Assembly (NCBI RefSeq): GCF_001713455.1
Contig: NZ_CP016464.1
Coordinates: 2,404,001 to 2,468,000 of the forward strand
Source of the DNA: Bosea sp. RAC05
GTDB lineage: Bacteria; Pseudomonadota; Alphaproteobacteria; Rhizobiales; Beijerinckiaceae
Direction of reading: 5' to 3'
DNA: 64,000 bases
The notes under the pieces: generated by a model
Told to the model about the DNA's origin: nothing
The model's input: only the letters and a program-made list of their open reading frames with translations
The model's database searches: none
Shown: one piece after another, positions 8,934 through 17,798 of the stretch
How positions within the stretch are numbered: the first letter of the stretch is position 1
Layout: each line of letters begins with the position of its first letter
Made by a program: the position numbers and the translations under genes

Positions 8934-9851
8934 TCACTCGCTGACCAGCGTGCGGGCCTTCAGCACGGCCAGCAGCCCTTCGTCGCGGCGCGCCTCGAGC
9001 TGCGCGATGCTGCGCCCCTGCGCCTCCTCGGCGACGCCGGCGACGATCTTCGCTTGCGTCTCGGCATCGAGCGACGGATCGCCGAGCGACTGCCAGCGCC
9101 GCACCTGGCTCGGCCCGAGATGGGCGAGATAGCCCGCGATGCCGCCTTCGCCACCGCCGAGATGATAGGTCATGTGCGGCCCCATCAGCGCCCAGCGCAG
9201 GCCCGGGCCATTGCACAGTGCCGCGTCGATGTCGGCGACGCTGGCGACGCCCTGCTCGACGAGGTAGACGGCCTCGCGATAGAGCGCCGAGGCCAGCCGG
9301 TTGGCGATATGGCCGGGCATTTCGCGGTTGAGCACCACGGGCCTGCGCCCGAGCGCGCGATAGAAGGCGGCGGCCCGTTCGACGACGCCCTCATCCGCGC
9401 CGACGATCTCGACCAGCGGCACCAGATGCGGCGGGTTGAACGGGTGCGCCACCACGATCCGCTCCGGCCTCGCGCAATCGGCGACGATGGCGCTGCGCAC
9501 CAGAGCCGAGGTCGAGCTGGCGATGATCGCGTCCGGGGGAAGAAGGGCGTCGATCTGCGCGAGCAGCGCGCGCTTGACCGCCTCGTTCTCCGGCCCGTTC
9601 TCCTGGACGAAGCCCGCGCCCGCGAGCGCTGTGGCGAGGTCCGTCGAGAAGGAGACCGGACCGGTCCCCGTCAGGCCGAGTTCGGTCAGCTGGGTCCGCG
9701 CCCGCTCGACATGGCCGAGGAAGCGCTCGCGCGCCGCCTCATGCGGATCGTAGGCACTGACGCGCAGGCCATGCGCGCAGGCCAGCGCCGCCCAGCTCGC
9801 GCCGATCATGCCGGCGCCGACGATGGCGAGATGCTGGACGGGCTGGCTCAT
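8934..9851 (-). CDS. 3-hydroxyacyl-CoA dehydrogenase-family protein (lambda-crystallin / L-gulonate 3-dehydrogenase-like)
   Basis: 305 aa. The N-terminal Rossmann motif VGAGMIGASWAALACAHG and the conserved AHPFNPPHLVPLVEIVGA segment (about residues 133-150) are those of the 3-hydroxyacid dehydrogenase family. Residues ASSTSAL and NREMPGHIANRL complete the catalytic region. The GMIGxSWA form is closest to lambda-crystallin/L-gulonate 3-dehydrogenases or carnitine dehydrogenases. It likely oxidises a 3-hydroxy acid with NAD in the pathway fed by the upstream dehydratase; substrate not determinable here. Confidence 0.85.
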   Translation of the reverse strand: MSQPVQHLAIVGAGMIGASWAALACAHGLRVSAYDPHEAARERFLGHVERARTQLTELGLTGTGPVSFSTDLATALAGAGFVQENGPENEAVKRALLAQIDALLPPDAIIASSTSALVRSAIVADCARPERIVVAHPFNPPHLVPLVEIVGADEGVVERAAAFYRALGRRPVVLNREMPGHIANRLASALYREAVYLVEQGVASVADIDAALCNGPGLRWALMGPHMTYHLGGGEGGIAGYLAHLGPSQVRRWQSLGDPSLDAETQAKIVAGVAEEAQGRSIAQLEARRDEGLLAVLKARTLVSE

Positions 9852-9870
9852 GATCGATGGACCTGGCCGC

Positions 9871-10845
9871 TCACTCGGCCTTGATGCCGCTGGTCTTGAT
9901 CAGATCGCCCCATTTGGCAATCTCGCTGTCGATGCGCGCGGCGGCTTCCGCCGGCGTGCTCGGCTTGGGCGCCACGCCCTGCAGCGCGAAGGCCTCCTTC
10001 AGCTTGGCGCTCTGCAGCGCCTTGTTCAGCTCGGCGTTGAGCCGGTCGAGGATCGGCTGCGGCGTGCCGGCCGGCGCGAGCATCCCGAACCAGGACGAGA
10101 CCTCGAAACCGGCGAGCCCCTGCGAGATCGCCGTCGGCGTCTCCGGCATGAAGGGCGAGATCTCGGTGCCGGTGGTGGCGATCGCCCGCAGCGTCCCGCC
10201 CTTCACATGCTGGAGCACGGCGGGAATCGTGTCGAACATGATCTTGACCTGGCCGGCGACCATGTCGGTCATGGCCGGGCCGGAGCCGCGATAGGGCACG
10301 ACCGGCATCTTGGTGCCGGCCTTGAGGTTGAAGAGTTCGCCGGAAAGGTGCTGCGGCGAGCCCTGGCCGGAGGAGGCGTAGGAGTACTCTTCGGGCTTCG
10401 CCTTGATCAGCGCGATCAGCTCGGGGACCGTCTTGGCGGACACCGAGGGGTGGACGACCAGCGCCAGCCCGACATTGCCGGCGAGCCCGACGGGCACGAG
10501 GTCCTTCTTCAGGTCGAAGCCCGGCTTGGCCTGCAGGCTCATATTGATCGAGTGGCTGGTCAGCGCGCCGAGCAGCAGGGTGTAGCCGTCCGGCTGCGCA
10601 CGCGAGGCCGCCGCGGCGCCGACGCTGCCGCCCGCTCCGGCGCGGTTCTCGACGATGACGCGCTGGCCGAGCCCGTTCGACATCTCCTCGGCGACGACGC
10701 GGCCGATGATGTCGGTGGCGCCGCCCGGCGCATAGGGCACGACCAGCGTGATCGGCTTCTGCGGATAGGCCTGGGCGAGGGCGCTGCCGGGGAGGGCGAG
10801 CGACAGGCCGGCGATGAGGCCGACGAGATGGCGGCGGTCGAGCAT
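9871..10845 (-). CDS. TTT (Bug) family periplasmic substrate-binding protein
   Basis: 324 aa from the ATG at 10845, preceded by GGAGGA. Signal peptide about residues 1-24 (MLDRRHLVGLIAGLSLALPG, twin-Arg-like), then YPQKPITLVVPYAPGGATD and VENRAGAGGSVG, the two carboxylate-ligand loops of TctC/Bug proteins. It should bind an organic or sugar acid. No TctA/TctB genes are adjacent, so it is an orphan receptor, common in this family. It is co-directional with the IlvD/Edd dehydratase upstream. Confidence 0.93.
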   Translation of the reverse strand: MLDRRHLVGLIAGLSLALPGSALAQAYPQKPITLVVPYAPGGATDIIGRVVAEEMSNGLGQRVIVENRAGAGGSVGAAAASRAQPDGYTLLLGALTSHSINMSLQAKPGFDLKKDLVPVGLAGNVGLALVVHPSVSAKTVPELIALIKAKPEEYSYASSGQGSPQHLSGELFNLKAGTKMPVVPYRGSGPAMTDMVAGQVKIMFDTIPAVLQHVKGGTLRAIATTGTEISPFMPETPTAISQGLAGFEVSSWFGMLAPAGTPQPILDRLNAELNKALQSAKLKEAFALQGVAPKPSTPAEAAARIDSEIAKWGDLIKTSGIKAE

Positions 10846-10921
10846 GGGAGAATCCTCCGAGGGGGTCGCAAAGGACCGGTTGGTCCGGTCTCGTTCGAGA
10901 AGCTTGGGCCGGGCTGGCCGG

Positions 10922-12646
10922 TCAGCAGAAATCGAAGTCGCAGCCTTCGTCCGCCTGCAGCACGGTGGTGAGGTAGAGATGGCGGTAGCCGCGCGAGGGC
11001 TCGGCCAGATGCGCCGGCGGCTGCCATTCACTCTTCCGCCGCTCCAGTTCGGCGTCGTCCACGAGCAGCGCGATCTCGCGCGCCTCGACGTCGAGCCGGA
11101 TCTGGTCGCCGTCGCGAACGAGGCCGAGCGGGCCGCCGACGGCCGATTCCGGGGTGATGTGCAGCACGATGGTGCCGAAGGCCGTGCCGCTCATCCGGGC
11201 GTCGGAGATGCGGACCATGTCCTTGACGCCGGCCTGGGCCAGCTTCTTGGGGATCGGGATGTAGCCGGCCTCGGGCATGCCGGGCGCGCCCTTCGGTCCC
11301 GCATTGGTCAGGACCAGCACGTCGTCGGCCGTCACGTCGAGGTCCGGGTCGTCCATGCGGCGGACCATGTCCTCGACCGAAGCAAACACCACGGCGCGGC
11401 CGGTATGCGTCAGCAGGGCCGGCGAGGCGGCCGAATGCTTGATCACCGCGCCACCCGGCGCGAGGTTGCCGCGCAGCACCGCCATGCCGCCGGTCGGCTT
11501 CACCGGGCTCGCCGCGCTGCGGATGATCGTCTGGTTCGGGATGTCCTCGGCCGCATCGGCAATCTCGCCGATCGTGCGCCCGTCGATGGTCGGCGCCGAG
11601 CGGTCGAGATGGTCGCCCAGCTCCTTCATCAGCTTGGGCACGCCGCCGGCCCAGTGGAAATGCTCCATGTAATGGTCGCCGGACGGCTTCAGGTCGATCA
11701 GCACCGGCACCTTGCGGCCGATCGCGTCGAACTCCTCGAGGTCGATCGAGAGGCCGGCACGCCGCGCGATCGCGGCGAGATGGACAAGGCCGTTGGTCGA
11801 GCCGCCGATCGCCTGCAGCACGGTCAGCGCGTTGCGGAAGGCCGTCTTGGTCAGCAGGTCGCTCGGCTTCGGCCCGCCCTTGGCGAGGCGAACCGCCTCG
11901 CGCCCGCTGGCTTCCGCGGCGCGGATGCGATCGGCATGGGTGGCGGGAATCGTGCCGGAGCCGGGCAGCGCGATGCCCAGCGCCTCGACCAGGCAGCCCA
12001 TCGTGCTCGCCGTGCCCATCACCATGCAGGTGCCTTGGGTGGGGGCGAGACGCCCGCTCAGAACCTCGATCTCGGCCTCGTCGATCTGGCCGGCGCGATG
12101 CTGGCCCCAGAGGCGGCGGCAGTCGGTGCAGGCGCCCAGGACCTCGCCCTTGTGGTGGCCGACGAGCATCGGTCCCGTGATCAGCTGGATCGCCGGGACA
12201 TCGGCGCTGACGGCGCCCATGAGCTGGGCCGGAACGGTCTTGTCGCAGCCGCCGATCAGCACCACGGAATCGCAGGGCTGGGCGCGGATCATCTCCTCGG
12301 TGTCGATCGCCATCAGGTTGCGAAGGAACATCGAGGTCGGGTTGGCGAAGGACTCGTGGATGGAGATCGTCGGGAACTCCATCGGCAGGCCGCCCGCCAG
12401 CATCACGCCGCGCTTCACCGCCTCGATCAGCCGCGGCACATTGCCATGGCAGGGATTGAAGTCGCTGAAGGTGTTGGTGATGCCGATGATCGGCCGGTCG
12501 AGCGCGTCGTCCGAAAAGCCGGCCGCCTTGATGAAGGCTTTGCGCAGGAACAGCGAGAAGCCGGGATCGCCATAGGTCGCGAGATTGCGGCGCAGGCCGC
12601 GTGCCGCAGGAGCCGTGGATGGGGTATCGTCGTCGGAAGCGCTCAT
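10922..12646 (-). CDS. IlvD/Edd-family sugar-acid dehydratase
   Basis: 574 aa. Three cluster cysteines of the family are visible: C66 (FNPCHG), C134 (IGGCDKTVP) and C207 (GTCMVMGTASTM). The GTCMVMGTASTM form and the length match pentonate/hexonate dehydratases (L-arabonate, D-xylonate or D-gluconate type) rather than biosynthetic IlvD. It would convert an aldonate to a 2-keto-3-deoxy acid using an Fe-S cluster and Mg. First gene of the operon, divergent from a GntR regulator with a candidate operator between them. Confidence 0.92.
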   Translation of the reverse strand: MSASDDDTPSTAPAARGLRRNLATYGDPGFSLFLRKAFIKAAGFSDDALDRPIIGITNTFSDFNPCHGNVPRLIEAVKRGVMLAGGLPMEFPTISIHESFANPTSMFLRNLMAIDTEEMIRAQPCDSVVLIGGCDKTVPAQLMGAVSADVPAIQLITGPMLVGHHKGEVLGACTDCRRLWGQHRAGQIDEAEIEVLSGRLAPTQGTCMVMGTASTMGCLVEALGIALPGSGTIPATHADRIRAAEASGREAVRLAKGGPKPSDLLTKTAFRNALTVLQAIGGSTNGLVHLAAIARRAGLSIDLEEFDAIGRKVPVLIDLKPSGDHYMEHFHWAGGVPKLMKELGDHLDRSAPTIDGRTIGEIADAAEDIPNQTIIRSAASPVKPTGGMAVLRGNLAPGGAVIKHSAASPALLTHTGRAVVFASVEDMVRRMDDPDLDVTADDVLVLTNAGPKGAPGMPEAGYIPIPKKLAQAGVKDMVRISDARMSGTAFGTIVLHITPESAVGGPLGLVRDGDQIRLDVEAREIALLVDDAELERRKSEWQPPAHLAEPSRGYRHLYLTTVLQADEGCDFDFC

Positions 12647-12673
12647 GTCGGCAGCTTTAGGGCTGTCGCCATC

Positions 12674-12685
12674 ATTGTCAACAAT
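12674..12685. promoter_or_regulatory. Candidate GntR operator
   Basis: ATTGT-CA-ACAAT is a perfect 5-2-5 dyad in the 62-bp gap between the divergent IlvD/Edd dehydratase (start 12646) and the GntR gene (start 12709). The TTGT-N-ACAA type is common for FadR-subfamily operators. Placement suggests control of both genes. Confidence 0.55.
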
Positions 12686-12708
12686 CCTGGCAAAGGTTAC
12701 GATCGGGC

Positions 12709-13398
12709 ATGCCGGATACCGCTCTCAAGGCCCAGACCGCCGACCGCGTCCGCTCCGTCGCCGCCATGCTGGAGGAGGAGATCGTCCTCGGCTGGCTCCT
12801 GCCGCGCGAGCGCCTCGTCGAGGAGGAGCTCGCGGAACGGATCGGGGTGAAGCGCCATGTCGTGCGCGAGGCGCTGGCGGAACTGGAGCGGGTCGGGCTG
12901 GTCGAGCGCATCCCCAACCGCGGCGCGGTGGTCCGGCTGCTCGACCCCGCCGAGGTGCGTCAGATCTATTCCGTCCGCGAGGTGCTGGAGACGCTCGCCG
13001 CCGAGCAGATTCCGCTGCCGATTGCACCCGACGTCCTGGGCCCGCTGCGCGCCTTGCAGCAGCTCCACGCCGAGGCCGTGGCGGCCGGCGACGCGCGCGG
13101 CGCCTTCCGGGCCAACATCCGCTTCCACGAGACGCTGTTTCGCGCCTGCGGCAACCCTCATCTGGTCGAGCTGATCCAGGGGCTCGCCCAAAAGGTCCAT
13201 GGCGCCCGCTCGATCACCGCCGCCAGCCCCGAGCATCTGGCGCTCGCGCGCGACGAGCATGCCGCGATGGTCGAGGCTCTGGCGGGGGGAGACCGCGGCC
13301 GTCTCGTCGCGCTCTGCCGCCAGCATCTCGGCCCCTCGCGCGACGCCTATATCACCGCCGTCGAGGCCCGCTTCCTGCGTCCGGGGAGAGGCTCCTGA
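12709..13398 (+). CDS. GntR-family transcriptional regulator, FadR/FCD subfamily
   Basis: 229 aa. N-terminal winged helix (residues about 12-75, RLVEEELAERIGVKRHVVRE then VERIPNRGAVVRLL), followed by an all-alpha FCD ligand domain with metal-binding His/Asp positions (FRANIRFHETLFRACGN, and DEHAAMVEALAGGD). FCD regulators bind carboxylic or sugar acids. Divergent from the dehydratase operon, with the ATTGTCAACAAT dyad between, so a local repressor of that operon is likely. Confidence 0.93.
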   Translation: MPDTALKAQTADRVRSVAAMLEEEIVLGWLLPRERLVEEELAERIGVKRHVVREALAELERVGLVERIPNRGAVVRLLDPAEVRQIYSVREVLETLAAEQIPLPIAPDVLGPLRALQQLHAEAVAAGDARGAFRANIRFHETLFRACGNPHLVELIQGLAQKVHGARSITAASPEHLALARDEHAAMVEALAGGDRGRLVALCRQHLGPSRDAYITAVEARFLRPGRGS

Positions 13399-13548
13399 CC
13401 ACGCGACCAGGCCCTCCCGACGGGGCCAGCCGGGATTGATCCTTCGCAAGGCGGCGCAGTGCCGGCCGGTCTAGCTCTGCCGGAGGCATCGTCCGACGCG
13501 GCACGGGTCAGGGCGGCCAGGCGGCCGCCGAAGCGGAGGATGCATCCC

Positions 13549-15522
13549 ATGGCGATGATCGACAGCAAAGCCGCCGTGCCGGAACCGATCGCGCCGGGCG
13601 CGCGTCGTCGGGTCCGCGACGACGTTCACCAGCACGAGCCGTTCGAGCCCATTGCGATCATCCGCATCGCCGTTGCGGCGCTGGGGGCTGCCGCCGTCTG
13701 GTTCCGCGTCTACGAGCCCGTCGCGCAGGTCAGCGTGATCGGGCTGCTGGCGCTCGCCTTCAGCGTCTGGCCGGTACTGCGGGAAGCCCTGGCCAATCTG
13801 CTCGCGCGGCGCATGACCATGGAACTCTCCATGCTCATCGCCATCGTCGCCGCAGCCGCGATCGCGGAGATATTCACCGCGCTCGTCGTCACCCTGTTCG
13901 TCCTCGTGGCGGAGGAACTCGAGCATCTCACGATCGCCCGCGGCCGCCGCGCCATCGGCGATCTCGTCGCCTTCATCCCGCGCGAGGCCCGCATCCGGCG
14001 CGGCGACGACACGGTGATGGTGCCGGTCGACACAGTGGCGCTCGGCGACATCGTGCTGGTCAATCCCGGCGAGAAGATTCCCGTCGACGGCGATGTCGTC
14101 GCCGGGCACTCCTCGGTCGATCAGTCCCGCATCACCGGCGAATCCATGCCCGTCGACAAGACGGAGGGCGGGGCGGTCTATGCCGGGTCGATCAATCACA
14201 TGGGCGCGCTCGAGATCCGGGTCGAGCGCGTCGGCCGCGACACCAGCTATGGCCAGATCATCGAGGCGGTCGAGGCGGCCGAGCACAGCCGTGCGCCGGT
14301 GCAGAAGCTCGCCGACCGGCTCGCCGGCTACCTCGTCTATGTCGCGGCGATCTGCGCCGCGCTGACCTGGCTGATCACGCGCGACATGCGTGACACGATC
14401 TCGGTGATCATCGTCGCCGGGGCCTGCGGCATCGCGGCGGGGACACCGATCGCCATCCTCGGGGGCATCGGCCGCGCGGCGCGCCTGGGTGCGATCATCA
14501 AGGGTGGCATCCATCTCGAGACGCTCGGACGTGTCGATACCATCGTTCTCGACAAGACCGGGACGCTGACGCTGGGCCAGCCCGGCGTCGAACAGATCCT
14601 GCCGGCGCCGGGCGTCGATCCGCTCGAACTGCTGCGCCTGACGGCGGCTGCAGAGATGCGCTCCGAGCATCCGCTCGCCCGCGCCGTCGTCGAGAAGGCG
14701 CGCGCGCAGGGCCTGGCGGTGCCGGAGCCCTCATCCGCCGAATTCAAGGTCGCGCGTGGCATCACGGCGGTGGTCGAGGGCCGTACCGTCCTGGTCGGGA
14801 ATCGGGCGCTGCTGGAGGAAGCCGGCGTCGCGGTGCCGCCACGCGACCACCCTGTGATCGGCTCGGACATCGTGGTCGCGACGGATGGGCGCTTCATCGG
14901 CGAGATCATTGTCGCCGACGCTCTGCGGCCCGAGGCTGCGGCGGCGATGGCGGCACTGGCCGCCATCGGCGTCAGGACCCTGCTGTTCTCGGGAGACTCA
15001 TCTGTCGTCGCCAAGAGTGTCGCGCGCGAGATCGGAATCGCCGAGGCCGTCGGCGACATGCTGCCCCAGGACAAGCTGGTGCGTGTGCGGGCGCTGGTCA
15101 AAGAGGGACGCGTCGTCGGCATGGTCGGCGACGGCGTCAACGATGCGCCAGCCCTGACGGCCGCCAGCCTCGGCATCGCCATGGGCGCAGGCACCGACAT
15201 CGCCAAGGACAGCGCCGACATCATCCTGATCGGCAACGATCTGCTGAAGCTCGTCGACACGCTGCAGATCGCCAGGCGGACGCGGAGCGTGATCTGGCAG
15301 AACTTCGCGGGGACACTCATCGTCGACGCGATCGGCATCGGCCTTGCCGCGACCGGCTTTCTCAGCCCTGTCATCGCGGCCTTCATCCATGTCGGCTCCG
15401 AGCTGGTCTTCCTCGGCAATTCGGCCCGGATGCTGCCGCGCGGGGCGGAGGATGAGCCGGCGCCGCTTGCCGTGCCTCCTGCCATGCCTCTTGTCGCGCC
15501 CGCGACGGTCGAGAACGCCTGA
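13549..15522 (+). CDS. Heavy-metal P1B-type ATPase with atypical membrane motif
   Basis: 657 aa from the ATG at 13549, which has GGAGG nine bases upstream; earlier in-frame starts lack this. There is no N-terminal HMA domain, only a His-containing segment (DDVHQHEPFEP). Four helices are followed by the actuator loop (DQSRITGESMPVDK), then helices, DKTGTLT (Asp335), and GDGVNDAPAL near 527. Where metal ATPases carry CPC/SPC/TPC in helix 6, this one reads VAGACGIAAGTPIAI (G291-A292-C293): the proline and first Cys are replaced. Transported metal unknown. Not clearly operonic with neighbours. Confidence 0.93.
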   Translation: MAMIDSKAAVPEPIAPGARRRVRDDVHQHEPFEPIAIIRIAVAALGAAAVWFRVYEPVAQVSVIGLLALAFSVWPVLREALANLLARRMTMELSMLIAIVAAAAIAEIFTALVVTLFVLVAEELEHLTIARGRRAIGDLVAFIPREARIRRGDDTVMVPVDTVALGDIVLVNPGEKIPVDGDVVAGHSSVDQSRITGESMPVDKTEGGAVYAGSINHMGALEIRVERVGRDTSYGQIIEAVEAAEHSRAPVQKLADRLAGYLVYVAAICAALTWLITRDMRDTISVIIVAGACGIAAGTPIAILGGIGRAARLGAIIKGGIHLETLGRVDTIVLDKTGTLTLGQPGVEQILPAPGVDPLELLRLTAAAEMRSEHPLARAVVEKARAQGLAVPEPSSAEFKVARGITAVVEGRTVLVGNRALLEEAGVAVPPRDHPVIGSDIVVATDGRFIGEIIVADALRPEAAAAMAALAAIGVRTLLFSGDSSVVAKSVAREIGIAEAVGDMLPQDKLVRVRALVKEGRVVGMVGDGVNDAPALTAASLGIAMGAGTDIAKDSADIILIGNDLLKLVDTLQIARRTRSVIWQNFAGTLIVDAIGIGLAATGFLSPVIAAFIHVGSELVFLGNSARMLPRGAEDEPAPLAVPPAMPLVAPATVENA

Positions 15523-15539
15523 CGCCGCGGCGTCTCGCG

Positions 15540-16262
15540 TCAGGCCGCGCTTTCGAGCCGCGTCTGCCAGCGCGAGATGTCGACGCGCGCGGTCAGCGGC
15601 AGATGGTCCGAGGCCTTGCGGGCGAGCGGCGTGTCATGCACGCAGAGTTCGGAGATCAGCCCTTCCGGCCAGGCCAGGATCCGGTCGAGCGGCAGCATCG
15701 GCCGGCGAGACGGGAAGCTCGGCGGGTGCTTCATGTCGGCGAAATGCGGGACGAGCACGTCCAGCGCCGAACGGCGGCCGCGCCGCCATTCGTTGAAGTC
15801 GCCGAGCAGGATGGTCGGCATCGGGGTGAGTTCGAGGAAGGCGTGCAGCAGCATCGTCGCCTGGTCGATGCGCGAGCGCCGCAGCAGCCCCAGATGGGCC
15901 GCGATGACCCGGAAGCGGCCCTCGCCGAGATCGAGTTCGGCGACCACCGCGCCCCGCGGCTCGACGCCCGGGAGCTTGAGCCTGAAGCGCCGGTAGGAGA
16001 GCGGCTCGCCGCGCACCAGCAGGGCGTTGCCATGCCAGCCATGGCCGTCGGCCACGTCGGACTGAACTAGCAGATGCAGCCCCGTCTCGCGCAGGATGGC
16101 GGCGGGGTCGAGCAGGCCGGTGCGTTGCCCGAAGCGCCGGTCGACCTCCTGCAGCGCCACCAGATCGGCCCCGATCTCGGCCAGGACGGAGACGATGCGA
16201 TCGGGCCGGACGCGTCGGTCGGTGCCGCGGCATTTGTGGATATTGTAGGATGCGACCTTCAC
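15540..16262 (-). CDS. Endonuclease/exonuclease/phosphatase (EEP) family hydrolase
   Basis: 240 aa. Conserved EEP residues are present: VASYNIHKCRG (Asn6), LVALQEVDRRFG (metal-binding Glu near 38), HLGLL near 123, LLGDFNEW (Asp-x-Asn near 154) and ASDHLPLTARV (Asp-His near 225). It is a Mg-dependent phosphodiesterase; EEP proteins next to PLD-type lipid synthases are common, as here with the cardiolipin synthase 19 bp upstream on the same strand. Substrate (DNA, RNA or lipid) not evident. Confidence 0.92.
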   Translation of the reverse strand: MKVASYNIHKCRGTDRRVRPDRIVSVLAEIGADLVALQEVDRRFGQRTGLLDPAAILRETGLHLLVQSDVADGHGWHGNALLVRGEPLSYRRFRLKLPGVEPRGAVVAELDLGEGRFRVIAAHLGLLRRSRIDQATMLLHAFLELTPMPTILLGDFNEWRRGRRSALDVLVPHFADMKHPPSFPSRRPMLPLDRILAWPEGLISELCVHDTPLARKASDHLPLTARVDISRWQTRLESAA

Positions 16263-16281
16263 GCGACCTCGCTCATCACCA

Positions 16282-17718
16282 TCACAGATAGGGCATCAGC
16301 AGCCGCGCGGCCGCATCACGAATTTTCACGATCGGCCAGCGTGCGTCGATCTGCTCCAGGGTCAGAGGCTCTCCGCGCTTGCCGTCGATGAGACGGGCGA
16401 TGCGGTTCGCCAGATCGGCCGCATAGAGCTCCATCGTGATCTCGAAGTTCAGGCGCAGGCTGCGCGCATCCCAGTTGGCGCTGCCGATCAGGCACCAGAC
16501 TCCGTCGACGGTCGCCAGCTTGGAATGGTCGAAGGGCGCCGGCGAGCGCCAGATCCGGCAGCCGGCCTTGAGCAGCGGGCGAAGATGGGCCTGCATCGCC
16601 CAGCCCATCAGCCGGTGGTTGTTGCGGGCGGGGATGACGATGTCGACCTCCACGCCCCGCAGCGCGGCGAGTTGGAGCGCGGTGATGATCTGCTCGTCGG
16701 GCAGGAAATAGGGCGTTGCGATCCGCAGGCTCGATGAGGCCCCGTTGATCGCCGAGAGCAAAACCAGCATCAGCTGGTCGACGCTCTGGTCGGGACCCGA
16801 CGAGATCACCCGCGCCGGCGCGGTGCCGACGGCGTGCCCGGACGCAAACCAGGCCGGGCCTTCCAGGGTCTCGCCCGTCGAGAACGCCCAGTCCTCCTGG
16901 AAACTGTCCATGACCTGCCGCACCACCGGCCCCTCGATGATGAAATGCACGTCGCGAACCGGCTCTTGCGGACGCGACGCCAGGACGTTCTCCCCGCCGA
17001 TGTTGAGGCCGCCGAGGAAAACCACCCGCCCGTCGATCAGCAGGATCTTCTTGTGCAGGCGCAGGTCGAGCAGCGGCATCTTCCATGGCAGCAGGGAATG
17101 CAGATAGCGTGCCGCCGGGACGCCCTCGCGTCGCAGGGCGTGATAGGCCCGCGAGAACAGGAAGCCGCCGCCGAAGCCGTCGATCAGGACGCGGACGGCG
17201 ACGCCCCGGCGATGCGCCCGCACCAGCGCCGCGATGAAGCTCTCGCCCAGCGCGTCGGTGCGGAAGATGAAGGTCGAGAGCGCGACGCTGGTGGTCGCGG
17301 CCTCGATCGCCGCCAGCATCCGCGGATAGGCCTCGTCCCCGCACTCCAGCACGGCAGCGACCGTGCCGGGCTCCGTCGGCGCGCGGGTGATACGGCCGAC
17401 CGCCCGCTCCAGGCTGCCGGTCGGCCCCGCCACGACGATCGCCTTCTGGCCGCGGCCATGGCCGGCCTCGTCGGCGCCGCGCAGGCGCCGCGCCCGCCGC
17501 TTCACGCGGTTGATGCCGAAGCCGAAATAGAGCAGCGGGCCGAAGAAGGGCGACAGCCACGCCAGGCCGATCCAGCCGATCGCCGACGACACCTCCCGCT
17601 TGCGCATCAGCGCGTGGACGGTGACCGTGCCGGCGGTGGCGAGATGCAGCGCCGTCAGCAGCAGAGGGCCCTGGGCGACGAGGCTGTCGAGCGGCGCGGC
17701 GAAATCCATCAGCGGCAT
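16282..17718 (-). CDS. cls: Cardiolipin synthase (phospholipase D family)
   Basis: 478 aa. Two N-terminal membrane helices (SLVAQGPLLLTALHLATAG and GWIGLAWLSPFFGPLLYFGF) precede two PLD catalytic HxKxxxxD motifs: LHKKILLIDGRVVFLGGLNI and FDHSKLATVDGVWCLIGSAN. This is the standard architecture of bacterial Cls, which joins phosphatidylglycerol units into cardiolipin in the inner membrane. ATG at 17718, with a second in-frame ATG three codons on. Probably co-transcribed with the EEP gene. Confidence 0.94.
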   Translation of the reverse strand: MPLMDFAAPLDSLVAQGPLLLTALHLATAGTVTVHALMRKREVSSAIGWIGLAWLSPFFGPLLYFGFGINRVKRRARRLRGADEAGHGRGQKAIVVAGPTGSLERAVGRITRAPTEPGTVAAVLECGDEAYPRMLAAIEAATTSVALSTFIFRTDALGESFIAALVRAHRRGVAVRVLIDGFGGGFLFSRAYHALRREGVPAARYLHSLLPWKMPLLDLRLHKKILLIDGRVVFLGGLNIGGENVLASRPQEPVRDVHFIIEGPVVRQVMDSFQEDWAFSTGETLEGPAWFASGHAVGTAPARVISSGPDQSVDQLMLVLLSAINGASSSLRIATPYFLPDEQIITALQLAALRGVEVDIVIPARNNHRLMGWAMQAHLRPLLKAGCRIWRSPAPFDHSKLATVDGVWCLIGSANWDARSLRLNFEITMELYAADLANRIARLIDGKRGEPLTLEQIDARWPIVKIRDAAARLLMPYL

Positions 17719-17798
17719 CTACTATGAAGCCGCGCGCTTGGACATCCGCGCGAGCGCCCTCGCTCGCGCCATGCGGTCGCAGCCGCCGCGCGCGACCC

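Noticed and set aside
10874..10890. GACCGG/CCGGTC hairpin between the dehydratase and TctC-type genes as a terminator
   Set aside because: Only a 6-bp stem, and no clear T tract; could be chance in GC-rich DNA.
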